Of a stretch of DNA of 64,000 nucleotides, positions 8,304-17,492 are shown piece by piece. The notes below the pieces were generated by a model that worked only from the letters and a program-made list of their open reading frames with translations, did no database searches and was not told the origin of the DNA. Made by a program: the position numbers and the translations under genes. The stretch lies in the NCBI GenBank assembly GCA_965230065.1, contig OZ245942.1:4278001-4342000 (forward strand), in the 5' to 3' direction. This DNA is from G965230065 sp965230065. Lineage in GTDB: Bacteria; Bacteroidota; Bacteroidia; Cytophagales; Cyclobacteriaceae. Each line of letters starts with the position of its first letter. The stretch's first letter is position 1.

Positions 8304-9053
8304 ATGAACAAAGTTTTTTCCCTCTTCGGCCTCTGCTGCTTTTGCATTTCTTTTTCTGCTAAAACGCAGGGCCTGTCCCTGGAGGCATCTGATAGCGCGT
8401 TTTATCAACATGCATTGGCCAATGTCATCGTATGGTATGAAAATACCGTAGGTGCAAATTCCCCCCTTTATAAGGGTAAAGAATATCTGGATTATAACTT
8501 TCGTATAGAGGGGGATCAGTATTTTCAGTCAGACCTTTGGCAAAAAGGCGCTGTGTATTACGATGGGCAGCTTTATCAGGATGTATCCATGAAATACGAT
8601 ATTGCCAATAAAGTGCTGATCGTTGACCACCCACATCTTCCTTCGCCTGTTTCTTTAGAATCTAATAAAATAGATCGTTTTTCTCTTTTAGGGCATCACT
8701 TTATCCGCCTGGTAGCCGACTCGCTTTCTTATGAAGTAATCAAAACCGGGTTTTATGATTTGATGTATGATGGGGAAATGAATTTTTTGGTAAACCGGAC
8801 AAAAATGCTAAGGGATGAAATTGATGATAGACGAATGCGTTACTGGTTTGAAGAGGACGACCAATATTTCATTCAAAAAGGAGGTAAATATTATAAAATA
8901 AAAAATAGAAGATCTGTTTTGAAGCTATTTCCTGAACGAAAAAGGGAAATTAAAAAATTCCTCAAGCGAAATGATATCAAGTTTCGCAAGCAGCCCGAAG
9001 AAGCCATCCACCGCATTGTCAAGTACGTTGACCAACAAGAGGCCAGGACATGA
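8304..9053 (+). CDS. Secreted protein of unknown function heading a TonB-receptor operon
   Basis: I do not recognise a family. The protein has about 249 aa with a signal-type N-terminus (MNKVFSLFGLCCFCISFSAKTQG), followed by a soluble beta-rich region with many Tyr, Asp and Lys and a basic C-terminal tail (FPERKREIKKFLKRNDIKF). The stop overlaps the start of the TonB receptor by 4 bp (ATGA), so the two are translationally coupled and probably work together at the envelope. The start is uncertain: ATGs at 8298 and 8304 both fit. An upstream ATG at 8258 is out of frame by one base because of a run of eight A (8261-8268); with seven A it would give a longer signal peptide. Confidence 0.75.
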   Translation: MNKVFSLFGLCCFCISFSAKTQGLSLEASDSAFYQHALANVIVWYENTVGANSPLYKGKEYLDYNFRIEGDQYFQSDLWQKGAVYYDGQLYQDVSMKYDIANKVLIVDHPHLPSPVSLESNKIDRFSLLGHHFIRLVADSLSYEVIKTGFYDLMYDGEMNFLVNRTKMLRDEIDDRRMRYWFEEDDQYFIQKGGKYYKIKNRRSVLKLFPERKREIKKFLKRNDIKFRKQPEEAIHRIVKYVDQQEART

Positions 9054-11827
9054 AAACCCGCTTTATTCCCTGCTTTTCTGCCATTCTTTGGTTATGTATG
9101 ATGATGGCTATTCCGGCCCTGGCACAGGAAAAAAATCAAACCATCACTGCTAATTTTACTGATTTGCCTTTTGAGCAATTTGTGCAGGAAATTGAATCGG
9201 AAACCAATTATCACTTTTATTACAATATTGCCCAGGTAGACACACTCAAAATAACGCTTAAGGCTGCAAATCAATCCTTGCCCACCATCCTTGAAAAAGT
9301 TTTTGCCAATACTGATTTTCACTTTGCCATAGACGCTGAAAAACATGTTTTTATTACGCATGGTTGGACTATACAAACGGAATTGCCCACCGACTTTTTT
9401 GACAGGCAAAGACAGGAAGCCGATGAAAGTAAAAATATTGTTGTCGATTATTTTGAAGTAAATGAGCAGGATGAAAAACTGGCAGATAATAAGCTATACC
9501 CAATCGGCACAAAAACAAATACCATACAGCCAGGCAAAGCAAAAATTACGGGCAGGGTGCTGGATGTAGAAACCGGAGAGCCCATTGCCGGTGCTAACGT
9601 AATTGTGGAAAACCCTTTCACGGGTGTGTCTACCGACCCGTTGGGTTATTATACCATTACCTTGCCCAGGGGGCGGCAAACGCTCAAAATATCCAGCCTG
9701 GGTATGCGCGAAGCAGAAAGAAACATCATTTTATACTCTGATGGTTCGCTTGATATTGAACTGTATGAAAGTGTGCAGTCGTTGAAAGAAGTAGTGGTGC
9801 AGGCAGAGCGGGATGTGAATGTAACCGGTACGCAGATGGGGCTGCAAAAGATGGATATCAAAACCATCAAGCAAATTCCCACGGCTTTGGGCGAGGCGGA
9901 TGTATTGCGGGTGGTGCTTACGCTTCCGGGAGTAAAATCAGTAGGGGAAGCCAGCACAGGTTTTAATGTAAGGGGAGGGGCAACCGACCAGAACCTCATT
10001 CTGCTCAACGATGCGGTTATATATAATCCTTCCCATCTTTTTGGCTTCTTTTCGGCTTTCAACCCTGATATTCTGAAAGATGTGGAGCTTTATAAAAGTA
10101 CCATTCCGGCCAGTTATGGGGGGCGGTTATCTTCCGTGCTGGATATTACTACACGCGAAGGCAATAAGAAAAAGTTTGCCGGTTCCGGAGGCATAGGCCC
10201 GGTTACCGGGAGGCTTACGTTGGAAGGCCCCCTTTTCAATGAGAAAACATCTTTTATTGTAGGTGGCAGGGCCAATTACTCCAATTGGCTGCTCAAAAGG
10301 TTGAATAATGCCGATTACAGAAACAGTAAAGCCGATTTTTATGATGTCAATTTAGGCGTTGCCCATCAAATTAATGAAAAGAACAGTTTGCAACTGAGCG
10401 CTTATATGAGTAATGATGGGTTTAAGTTCAAGTCAGATACTACCTATAGTTATAAAAACCAGAACGCAAGCCTGAAGTGGAAGTCATTATTCAATGAAAA
10501 ACTGTATGGCACCTTTACCGCAGCCTACAGCCGGTATGAATATGGTGTAGAAAGTACGCAAAACCCTGTGAATGCTTACGATTTAGGGTTTGATATGGGA
10601 CAGGCCAATGTAAAAGCAGACTTTAACTTCTTTCCTGATGACAAACATTCCATTGATTTCGGTGTAAGTGCCAACCATTACCAACTTCATCCCGGCTCTT
10701 TCCTGCCCAACAGTGAAAACTCACTGGTAACTCCTGATGTGCTGGAAGCGGAAAGGGCGCTGGAAAACGCGGTATATATTTCCGATATATTCAATATTAC
10801 TCCCAACATTTCCATCAATGCCGGGTTGCGGTATTCTTTTTTCCATTACATGGGGCCAAAAGATGTATATTCCTACGCACCCGGGCAGCCAAAAGCGGTA
10901 TATTCTATTACAGATACCTTGTCTTACGGAAAAGGAGAGGTCATCAATACCTATCATGGCCCTGAGTACAGGGTAGCCCTGCGGCTGGGGTTAACCAACC
11001 AGTCTTCACTGAAACTAAGTTATAATAGCTTGCGGCAGTATATCCACATGCTTTCCAATACTACGGCCATTTCCCCTACAGATACCTGGAAATTGAGCGA
11101 CCCGAATATCAAACCTCAGATTGGTGAGCAGTTTTCGCTGGGTTATTATAAAAACTTTAAAGATGGTATCATTGAAACCTCTATTGAGACCTATTATAAA
11201 AAAACTAAAAATTACCTGGATTATAAGAGCGGTGCCAACCTGATTATGAACCACCATATTGAAACAGATGTGTTTAATACGGAAGGACAAGCTTACGGAG
11301 TGGAAGTAATGGTGAAAAAAACCCATGGCAAACTGAATGGGTGGATGAGTTATACTTATTCCCGTTCTTTACTCAGGCAGGATGATCCTTTGGCTGGAGA
11401 AACTATCAATAATGGCGACTGGTATCCTTCTAATTTCGATCAGCCCCACGATTTTACGTTTGTTGGTAATTATAAGTTTACCCACAGGCTGAGCTTTTCG
11501 CTGAACTTTACGTACAGCACTGGGCGGCCCATTACCCTGCCTGTGGCACAATACAACTATGGTGGCTCCGACAGGGTGTATTATTCAGAGCGAAACGCAC
11601 ACCGTATCCCTGATTATATCCGGGCCGATGTAGCCTTGAATATTGAGGGAAATCATAAAATAAAAAAATTAGCGCATTCTTCATGGACGCTGGCCATTTA
11701 CAACCTGACAGGCCGGAAAAATCCGTATTCCGTGTATTTTGTATCTGAAAATGGGAACATCAACGGTTACCAACTGTCCATTTTCGGCCAGGCCATCCCA
11801 ACCATCACCTATAACTTCAAATTTTGA
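9050..11827 (+). CDS. TonB-dependent outer-membrane receptor with STN and carboxypeptidase-regulatory domains
   Basis: This 925-aa protein has a signal peptide ending PALAQ. An STN (secretin/TonB short N-terminal) domain follows at about 30-90, then a linker, a CarboxypepD_reg beta-sandwich (about 165-250, ITGRVLDVETGEPIAGANV), a TonB plug (about 265-375, TGFNVRGGATDQNLILLNDA) and a 22-strand barrel to the C-terminus. The STN domain is typical of FecA-like transducers and of SusC-like proteins that signal to an anti-sigma factor. No FecI/FecR pair is adjacent here. No SusD follows; instead a DUF4249 lipoprotein does, the usual partner of this receptor subtype. It overlaps the upstream gene by 4 bp. 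The ligand is unknown. Confidence 0.93.
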   Translation: MKTRFIPCFSAILWLCMMMAIPALAQEKNQTITANFTDLPFEQFVQEIESETNYHFYYNIAQVDTLKITLKAANQSLPTILEKVFANTDFHFAIDAEKHVFITHGWTIQTELPTDFFDRQRQEADESKNIVVDYFEVNEQDEKLADNKLYPIGTKTNTIQPGKAKITGRVLDVETGEPIAGANVIVENPFTGVSTDPLGYYTITLPRGRQTLKISSLGMREAERNIILYSDGSLDIELYESVQSLKEVVVQAERDVNVTGTQMGLQKMDIKTIKQIPTALGEADVLRVVLTLPGVKSVGEASTGFNVRGGATDQNLILLNDAVIYNPSHLFGFFSAFNPDILKDVELYKSTIPASYGGRLSSVLDITTREGNKKKFAGSGGIGPVTGRLTLEGPLFNEKTSFIVGGRANYSNWLLKRLNNADYRNSKADFYDVNLGVAHQINEKNSLQLSAYMSNDGFKFKSDTTYSYKNQNASLKWKSLFNEKLYGTFTAAYSRYEYGVESTQNPVNAYDLGFDMGQANVKADFNFFPDDKHSIDFGVSANHYQLHPGSFLPNSENSLVTPDVLEAERALENAVYISDIFNITPNISINAGLRYSFFHYMGPKDVYSYAPGQPKAVYSITDTLSYGKGEVINTYHGPEYRVALRLGLTNQSSLKLSYNSLRQYIHMLSNTTAISPTDTWKLSDPNIKPQIGEQFSLGYYKNFKDGIIETSIETYYKKTKNYLDYKSGANLIMNHHIETDVFNTEGQAYGVEVMVKKTHGKLNGWMSYTYSRSLLRQDDPLAGETINNGDWYPSNFDQPHDFTFVGNYKFTHRLSFSLNFTYSTGRPITLPVAQYNYGGSDRVYYSERNAHRIPDYIRADVALNIEGNHKIKKLAHSSWTLAIYNLTGRKNPYSVYFVSENGNINGYQLSIFGQAIPTITYNFKF

Positions 11828-11829
11828 TA

Positions 11830-12987
11830 ATGATGATGAAAAATACAGGTGGTAACATATTTTTGCTTTTTCTGCTAGTAGCATTAGGTTGTGTGGAGAC
11901 ATTTGACTCGCCCATCAGTGGGTTGCCCAATAATTACCTGGTGGTAGAGGGAATCATCAGCGATGGAAAAAACACTTTTCGCCTGAGCCGAACCAGTAAT
12001 TTGAACCAGGATACTGCGGCCTTTGAAACAGGTGCCCAGGTTCATATTGAAAATGAAAGTGGTACTTTTTCCAGGGTATTGGATGAAACCGGTAATGGTA
12101 TTTATGAAACTGTATTAGACCTGGATGCCAATGAGCAATACCGGGTAATAATTTATACGGCGAATGATGCCGAGTATGTTTCTGATTTTGTTCCCTTGGT
12201 TACTTCACCGGAAATAGATAGCATTACCTGGAGTGCTGTGGATGGAGAAACGGTGCAACTGTATGTAACCACACATGACCCTGATAACAATACAAAATAT
12301 TACCGCTGGACCTACGAAGAAACCTGGCAATATACAGCAAGTTTTTATTCTAACCTGGATTATATAAATGGAGAAGTAGTGTACAGGGATTTTGCCAATG
12401 ATGGCATTTATTATTGTTGGCAGTCTGATGCTTCTACCCAAATTTTGGTGAATTCAACCGTGCGCCTGCAAGAAGATGTTGTGTTCAAACAACCTGTGGT
12501 GGCCATCAATACCAGTTCAAGTAACCGACTGGATCTAAAATACAGTATTTTGGTAAAACAGTATGCCCTTACTCAGGAAGCCTTTGAATATTGGGAACTG
12601 CTCAAGAAAAACTCCGAAGACCTGGGTACGCTCTTTGACCCTCAACCTTCCCAACTCAGGGGAAATATAACATGCACTACGAACCCTGATGAGCCGGTGT
12701 TGGGTTTTATAAGTGCGGGGTCAGTGTCTGAACAGAGGGTATTTATCCGCAGGAGCGATATTGCTGAGTTTGTCAGAATTCCGAATAACAGATTTCCTTC
12801 TTGTACGTTGGATACCATTCCCCTGTCTCAGGATGCATTAGAGAACGCTTTTGCTCTCGGCGATACCATTCCCATAGGTGAAGTATACGGCTTTGGCGGA
12901 CTTGAAGGATATGAAGCCTCAGCTAACTTCTGTGTAGATTGCAGGACCCGGGGGGGCACAACTGATGAACCTGACTTTTGGCAATAA
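11830..12987 (+). CDS. DUF4249 domain-containing outer-membrane lipoprotein
   Basis: This is a 385-aa lipoprotein with the lipobox VALGC (Cys about 21), followed by CVETFDSPISGLPNNYLVVE and GIISDG, the recognisable opening of DUF4249. Members sit directly after TonB receptors in Bacteroidota and are thought to act like SusD, as surface partners of the receptor, but no biochemical role is established. Start choice: three consecutive ATGs (11830, 11833, 11836) lie just after the receptor stop at 11827. A TTG at 11824 is possible but less likely. The C-terminus contains CVDCRTRGGT, a paired-cysteine feature. It is tightly coupled to both neighbours. Confidence 0.9.
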   Translation: MMMKNTGGNIFLLFLLVALGCVETFDSPISGLPNNYLVVEGIISDGKNTFRLSRTSNLNQDTAAFETGAQVHIENESGTFSRVLDETGNGIYETVLDLDANEQYRVIIYTANDAEYVSDFVPLVTSPEIDSITWSAVDGETVQLYVTTHDPDNNTKYYRWTYEETWQYTASFYSNLDYINGEVVYRDFANDGIYYCWQSDASTQILVNSTVRLQEDVVFKQPVVAINTSSSNRLDLKYSILVKQYALTQEAFEYWELLKKNSEDLGTLFDPQPSQLRGNITCTTNPDEPVLGFISAGSVSEQRVFIRRSDIAEFVRIPNNRFPSCTLDTIPLSQDALENAFALGDTIPIGEVYGFGGLEGYEASANFCVDCRTRGGTTDEPDFWQ

Positions 12988-12991
12988 TACT

Positions 12992-15400
12992 ATGAATTGG
13001 CCTGAAAAATATATCAAAATGCTTTTCGTGTGTATGGGTATACTATTATTGGCCCATACTGTAAAGGCACAAATGTCTGTGCTGGATACACTGGCTAAAA
13101 GATTTAATCATTACAGCCAACGGGCATTTCAGGAAAAGCTATATCTCCATACCGATCGCTCATTTTATATGTCGGGCGAAATAATGTGGTTTAAAATTTA
13201 TTATGTAGACGGGATGATGCACCGGCCCCAGGGCCTTAGTAAGGTAGCATATGTGGAGGTGCTTGACACAGCTAATCAAGCTATAGTGCAGGGTAAAGTA
13301 GCTCTTCAGGAAGGTAAGGGAAGTGGTTCGTTTTATTTACCGGTTTCTGTTACTTCCGGTAACTATAAGTTAAGGGCTTACACCAGCTGGATGAAAAACT
13401 TTAGCCCTGATTTTTACTTTGAGCAGCCCATTACCATTGTCAGCCCGTTCACAAAACTGAACCTGCCGCCTTTGGAAGCTGCCCATAAATACGATATTCA
13501 GTTTTTTCCTGAAGGGGGCAACCTGGTGGAAGGAATTGAAAGTAAAGTAGCTTTCAAGGCAGTAAACCAAAAAGGCAAAGGGATTGATTTCAAAGGAATG
13601 CTCATCGATCAGCATAACGATACAGTCCTTCATTTTCAGCCCTATAAATTTGGTATGGGGCATTTCGTTTTTACACCATCTGCTGAAAAAAAATACAGAG
13701 CGATTGTAACAATGGGCGATAGCAGTTATACCAAAACCCTTCCCCGGGTTTATGCTGAAGGCTATGTAATGCATGTGGAAGAATCAGGCCAGGGCCAGCT
13801 TTCTGTGAGTATTCAGGTGAAAAAGGGAAATGATTTTCCTTTTGTATATTTATTAGCACATACCCGACAGATGCTGAAAGTAGCGCAAATGATTACCTTG
13901 CGGGAAGGAAAGGCTACCGTAAAGATAGATGAAAGTACATTAGGCAAAGGCATTTCGCATTTTACGTTGTTTAATAGTGAACAGCAGCCTGTTTGTGAGC
14001 GGTTATACTTTCGGCCTCCCTCAAGGGAGTTGAACATTGAAGCTGTAACAGATCAGCCACATTACGCAACGAGAGAAAATGTATCTGTTACCATAAATAC
14101 AAAGAAAAACAGCAGTGCTCCTGTGCAGGCTAATTTGTCAGTGAGTGTTTACCAAAAGGATTCCCTGGCGTTATTTAGCCCTGCCGATATTCGTGCCTAT
14201 TACTGGCTAACTTCCGACCTGAAGGGTACGATTGAGTCGCCGGGGTATTACCTGAACAATACTGCTGAAAGCCGGAAAGCAGCAGACCATTTAATGCTGA
14301 CGCAGGGGTGGCGGAGGTTTGACTGGGAAAAAGTGCTTTTAGCAGAAAAAACAGGGTTTGATTTTTTACCGGAGCACGAAGGGCCTATCATTTCAGCAAA
14401 AGTGAAAAATAAAATTACCGGGGAATCGCCTTACCGCTTGCGTACCTATCTTTCAGTACCGGGCATAAATTTTCACTTCTACACCAACACCACCGACGGG
14501 GCTGGGCGGGTTAGGTTCATAACGAAAAACATTTACGGCACGTCTCCCATACTGATACAAACCAATACTGCCGAGGATAGCACGTACCGGTATGAAATTT
14601 TACCACCCTTTTCACAGGAATTTACAGAAGGGGCTTTGCCAGCCTTTGATTTTTCTTCTGATATTTCGGAACGCATGCAGGTTAGGAGCCGGAACATGCA
14701 GGTGCAAAATGTGTTTCTTGAAGATACACTCAATACTTTTACCCTTCCGCAAGTTGATAGCATGCCATTTTATGGAATACCCGACAGAACCTTTCTGTTA
14801 GACGACTATACCCGTTTCCCTACCATGGAAGAAGTTATGCGGGAGTATGTACAGGGTGTAGGAGTGAGGAAACAAAAGGGAAAATTCCATTTCAAGATAT
14901 TATATGAAGCTACCAACGATTTTTTTCAGAATGATCCACTCATACTACTTGATGGAATGCCCATTTTCGATACCAATAAGGCCATTGCTTTAGAGCCTTT
15001 GAAAATAAAGAAACTGGATGTAATCAGGCAAAAGTTTTATTTGGGATCAAAAAGTTTTTCAGGGATTTTAAGCTATACCACTTACGACCATGACCTTTCC
15101 TGGTATCAGATAGACCCGCATGCTTTGCAGGTGGAGTACGAAGGTTTGCAACGCCAACGTGAATTTTATACACCTGCCTACGAAACAGAGCAGCAAATAC
15201 ATGGCCGTATGCCCGATTTTAGAACACTTTTGCATTGGTCCCCCGAAGTTGATACAAACCCATCCGGCGAAACGGAGGTCAACTTTTACACCTCTGACCA
15301 GCCCGGCACATATATTGGTATAATCCACGGCATGACGGATGCGGGAGAAATGGGAAGCACTTCTTTTACTTTTGAAGTTAACCCCCGTATAGTTCATTGA
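12992..15400 (+). CDS. MG2-domain-containing secreted protein (TonB-receptor operon)
   Basis: This 802-aa protein has a signal peptide (MNWPEKYIKMLFVCMGILLL... ending TVKAQ). The mature N-terminus matches the macroglobulin MG2-like domain frequent in Bacteroidota (KLYLHTDRSFYMSGEIMWFK), repeated later as VTDQPHYATRENVSV. The rest is a chain of beta-sandwich domains ending in a segment with a plug-like LLDGMPIFD sequence. Function is unknown. These proteins accompany TonB receptors and DUF4249 proteins and are presumed to be periplasmic or surface scaffold components. An ATG at 12965 overlaps the previous gene; 12992 is preferred because it lies 4 bp after the DUF4249 stop and starts right at the signal peptide. 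The gene ends 9 bp from a convergent gene. Confidence 0.85.
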   Translation: MNWPEKYIKMLFVCMGILLLAHTVKAQMSVLDTLAKRFNHYSQRAFQEKLYLHTDRSFYMSGEIMWFKIYYVDGMMHRPQGLSKVAYVEVLDTANQAIVQGKVALQEGKGSGSFYLPVSVTSGNYKLRAYTSWMKNFSPDFYFEQPITIVSPFTKLNLPPLEAAHKYDIQFFPEGGNLVEGIESKVAFKAVNQKGKGIDFKGMLIDQHNDTVLHFQPYKFGMGHFVFTPSAEKKYRAIVTMGDSSYTKTLPRVYAEGYVMHVEESGQGQLSVSIQVKKGNDFPFVYLLAHTRQMLKVAQMITLREGKATVKIDESTLGKGISHFTLFNSEQQPVCERLYFRPPSRELNIEAVTDQPHYATRENVSVTINTKKNSSAPVQANLSVSVYQKDSLALFSPADIRAYYWLTSDLKGTIESPGYYLNNTAESRKAADHLMLTQGWRRFDWEKVLLAEKTGFDFLPEHEGPIISAKVKNKITGESPYRLRTYLSVPGINFHFYTNTTDGAGRVRFITKNIYGTSPILIQTNTAEDSTYRYEILPPFSQEFTEGALPAFDFSSDISERMQVRSRNMQVQNVFLEDTLNTFTLPQVDSMPFYGIPDRTFLLDDYTRFPTMEEVMREYVQGVGVRKQKGKFHFKILYEATNDFFQNDPLILLDGMPIFDTNKAIALEPLKIKKLDVIRQKFYLGSKSFSGILSYTTYDHDLSWYQIDPHALQVEYEGLQRQREFYTPAYETEQQIHGRMPDFRTLLHWSPEVDTNPSGETEVNFYTSDQPGTYIGIIHGMTDAGEMGSTSFTFEVNPRIVH

Positions 15401-15409
15401 TGGGTAGTA

Positions 15410-16555
15410 TCATTTTCGTTTATCTACTGTTATTTCTTCAATGAGTTCTCCATTAATATCTATGGCTTTCATGGTAGCTCGTTCCTGTCCTACATCAATG
15501 CGCATATAATGCTCAATTTTTTTATAGTGGACGGCTTCGGGTGGAGGGGCATCAATGTCATACAATGGGGCACCACCACCGGCAGAAATGATATAGTGCG
15601 TACCTCCATTTTCGGCATGGAGGTAGTAATGGTCATGTCCGCTGATAACAGCCTGTACGCCATGTCGTTCAAATATATCACCCCAGAATTTCCTTCGGAG
15701 GGCAGATTCTTCCAACCGGCTTTTCTTGCCATTGTAAAAGGTGCCATGCGCAAAAACGAAGATGTAACCGGCATTTTCATTTAAGCTTAAGGTGCGTTCC
15801 AGCCATGTCTTTTCTTTTTCGAAGTAGGACAAACTCACGTTTTGCCAGAATACATCTTCTTTTTCTCCTTTCAAATATTCGGGTGCATGCAAATGCGGGC
15901 CTTCCATATCCAGTATGATAAACAGGGCATCCCCAACTGTGAAAAAATAGTAATGCTCATTGCCGGGCAAGGTAAAGAAGTCATAATAATTTTCAGAATC
16001 TTTTTCATGATTGCCCAAAACAGTGAAATAGGGCACATTTCGTATCAGCTTATCGGTGACTCTAAAGAAATGTTCCCAATCTTCCATATGATTGCCATTG
16101 CCCACCAGGTCGCCGGAATTGACTACAAAAAGAGGATTTTCATCAATAACCCTGTTCACAACTCTTTGGTGTACCTCATGCCGGGTGCGGGTATCGCCCA
16201 GTACCACGAAATGAAAGGGTTCAATCTTTTCAGGAAATGTGGTGAAAGTACCTTTGCCCAGGTCTGAGCCGTCGCTCAATACATCATAGGAGTAAGTTGT
16301 ATTGGGCGATAAATGTGTGAGTATCGTTTGATGATGTTGGTATTGATTTACTTTTTGCACTTTACCGTCTGGCCCTTCAATTTTAGTGCTTCCATCCCAG
16401 GTCGACCACCGGATGGTTACATCTTCGTGAGACATTCGTTGTAAATAAGGCCCGAGTATCTTCTTTTTTTCCTGCGCTTGAAGATGATTGATGAGAGGAA
16501 GTGAAAATAAGAGAAAACAGGCAAGAAATATATTGACTTTGTGTTGCAGTTGCAT
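15410..16555 (-). CDS. Secreted metallophosphoesterase with purple-acid-phosphatase-type N-terminal domain
   Basis: This 381-aa exported protein (signal peptide ending INHLQAQ) has an Ig/FN3-like PAP N-terminal domain (about 35-120, DVTIRWSTWDG) and a calcineurin-type phosphoesterase domain (about 125-335). Metal-binding motifs are visible in order: GDTRTR, NSGDLVGNG, LGNHEKD, FAHG and SGHDHYY. It should cleave phosphomonoesters or diesters in the periplasm. It is the last gene of the minus-strand cluster serine hydrolase - DapA-family protein - phosphoesterase, 19 bp after the DapA-family gene. Its 3' end meets the convergent MG2-like gene with a 9-bp gap, so no separate terminator fits between them. 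Confidence 0.9.
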   Translation of the reverse strand: MQLQHKVNIFLACFLLFSLPLINHLQAQEKKKILGPYLQRMSHEDVTIRWSTWDGSTKIEGPDGKVQKVNQYQHHQTILTHLSPNTTYSYDVLSDGSDLGKGTFTTFPEKIEPFHFVVLGDTRTRHEVHQRVVNRVIDENPLFVVNSGDLVGNGNHMEDWEHFFRVTDKLIRNVPYFTVLGNHEKDSENYYDFFTLPGNEHYYFFTVGDALFIILDMEGPHLHAPEYLKGEKEDVFWQNVSLSYFEKEKTWLERTLSLNENAGYIFVFAHGTFYNGKKSRLEESALRRKFWGDIFERHGVQAVISGHDHYYLHAENGGTHYIISAGGGAPLYDIDAPPPEAVHYKKIEHYMRIDVGQERATMKAIDINGELIEEITVDKRK

Positions 16556-16574
16556 AAGATTATTGATGGTGATT

Positions 16575-17486
16575 TTATCTGTCTGAAATTATTTGTCGCT
16601 CAAGTTGTATAATCCTTTGAATCAGCTGATTAGCTATTTCCGCATGGATGTGGTCAAACGGAAGTATGGGTTGGCGTACATGGGGCGTTTTATAAATACC
16701 CCGTTGATGCAGTAATTGCTTAAAAAAATGAATGGAAATATCCAGGTGCTGGTTAGAAAAGGACAATACCGGCAAAATGGCTTCAAATAATTTTGTGGCT
16801 TCCTTTTGTTTTCCGGACATAAAATCCCGGTATATCTGAGTATAAATATAATGCATGCCGGTGGGCATGAAAGCATGAACGCCCCTTTGTAATCCTTCCA
16901 GCATTTGCGTAACTGCCCATCCACCGCTTACATGGAGTCGGCCTTCAGTTAATTCCAAAATGCGGCTGTACTTCATTCCGGCAGGAACGGTTTCTATTTT
17001 CAGGCAACGAAATGCTTCAACATTTTCAAACAAATCAAGAATTAAATCATCTGGCAGGCCATATCCGGAAGGATTCCAATCCTGTAGCATGATTACCTCA
17101 GGGTTGAGGTTGGCCAGTTCCATAAAGTGAGACTTAAACTGAGCTTCGTTATGAAACGGAATTTGAAAAAGTACATGTTTACACCCGAGTTCTATATAAG
17201 ATTTCAGTAGTTTCTTGCTTTTGTGCAGGTCTGTTTCTCCTGCTCCGGCGATTACAGGAACTTTTCCGTTCACTGTAGATAACACGGCCTCCACCATTTT
17301 CAATCGTTCAACGAAGCTGAGTTTATATACTTCAGAAGCCAATGCAGGCACCAAAAACCCGTGTACGCCTGCTTGCACAGCTGCCTTTACATGCTTTTGT
17401 AAAGATGGTATATCCAGGCTATCCGCCGATGTAAAAGGCGTATTCAATACGGTGATAATGCCTTTAAGAGGCCATAACGTTCTCAT
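16575..17486 (-). CDS. DapA-family (dihydrodipicolinate synthase/N-acetylneuraminate lyase superfamily) protein
   Basis: This 303-aa cytoplasmic TIM-barrel aldolase starts with LKGIITVLNTPF and carries the Schiff-base lysine in CLKIE at Lys163. The family makes or breaks pyruvate aldol bonds (DapA, sialate lyase, KDG aldolase). Two canonical features are altered. The YNxP tyrosine segment before the lysine reads LQDWNPSG (about 134-141), and the GTTGE pyruvate-binding loop reads PALASE (about 47-52). It is therefore not DapA of lysine synthesis; a catabolic sugar-acid aldolase or dehydratase is more likely. It lies 6 bp after a serine hydrolase gene and in a locus with a sialidase-fold protein, so sialate or another keto-acid sugar is a reasonable but unproven substrate. 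Confidence 0.82.
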   Translation of the reverse strand: MRTLWPLKGIITVLNTPFTSADSLDIPSLQKHVKAAVQAGVHGFLVPALASEVYKLSFVERLKMVEAVLSTVNGKVPVIAGAGETDLHKSKKLLKSYIELGCKHVLFQIPFHNEAQFKSHFMELANLNPEVIMLQDWNPSGYGLPDDLILDLFENVEAFRCLKIETVPAGMKYSRILELTEGRLHVSGGWAVTQMLEGLQRGVHAFMPTGMHYIYTQIYRDFMSGKQKEATKLFEAILPVLSFSNQHLDISIHFFKQLLHQRGIYKTPHVRQPILPFDHIHAEIANQLIQRIIQLERQIISDR

Positions 17487-17492
17487 GAGTCA

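Noticed and set aside
15747..15752. TGCGCA as a possible fourth regulatory site
   Set aside because: It lies within the metallophosphoesterase gene and lacks the TGCG words at offsets 9 and 30. The same holds for TGCGCA at 31874, 32606 and 52366.
16575..17486. Lysine-pathway dapA
   Set aside because: Key residues (YNxP tyrosine, GTTGE loop) are altered and the neighbours are exported hydrolases.
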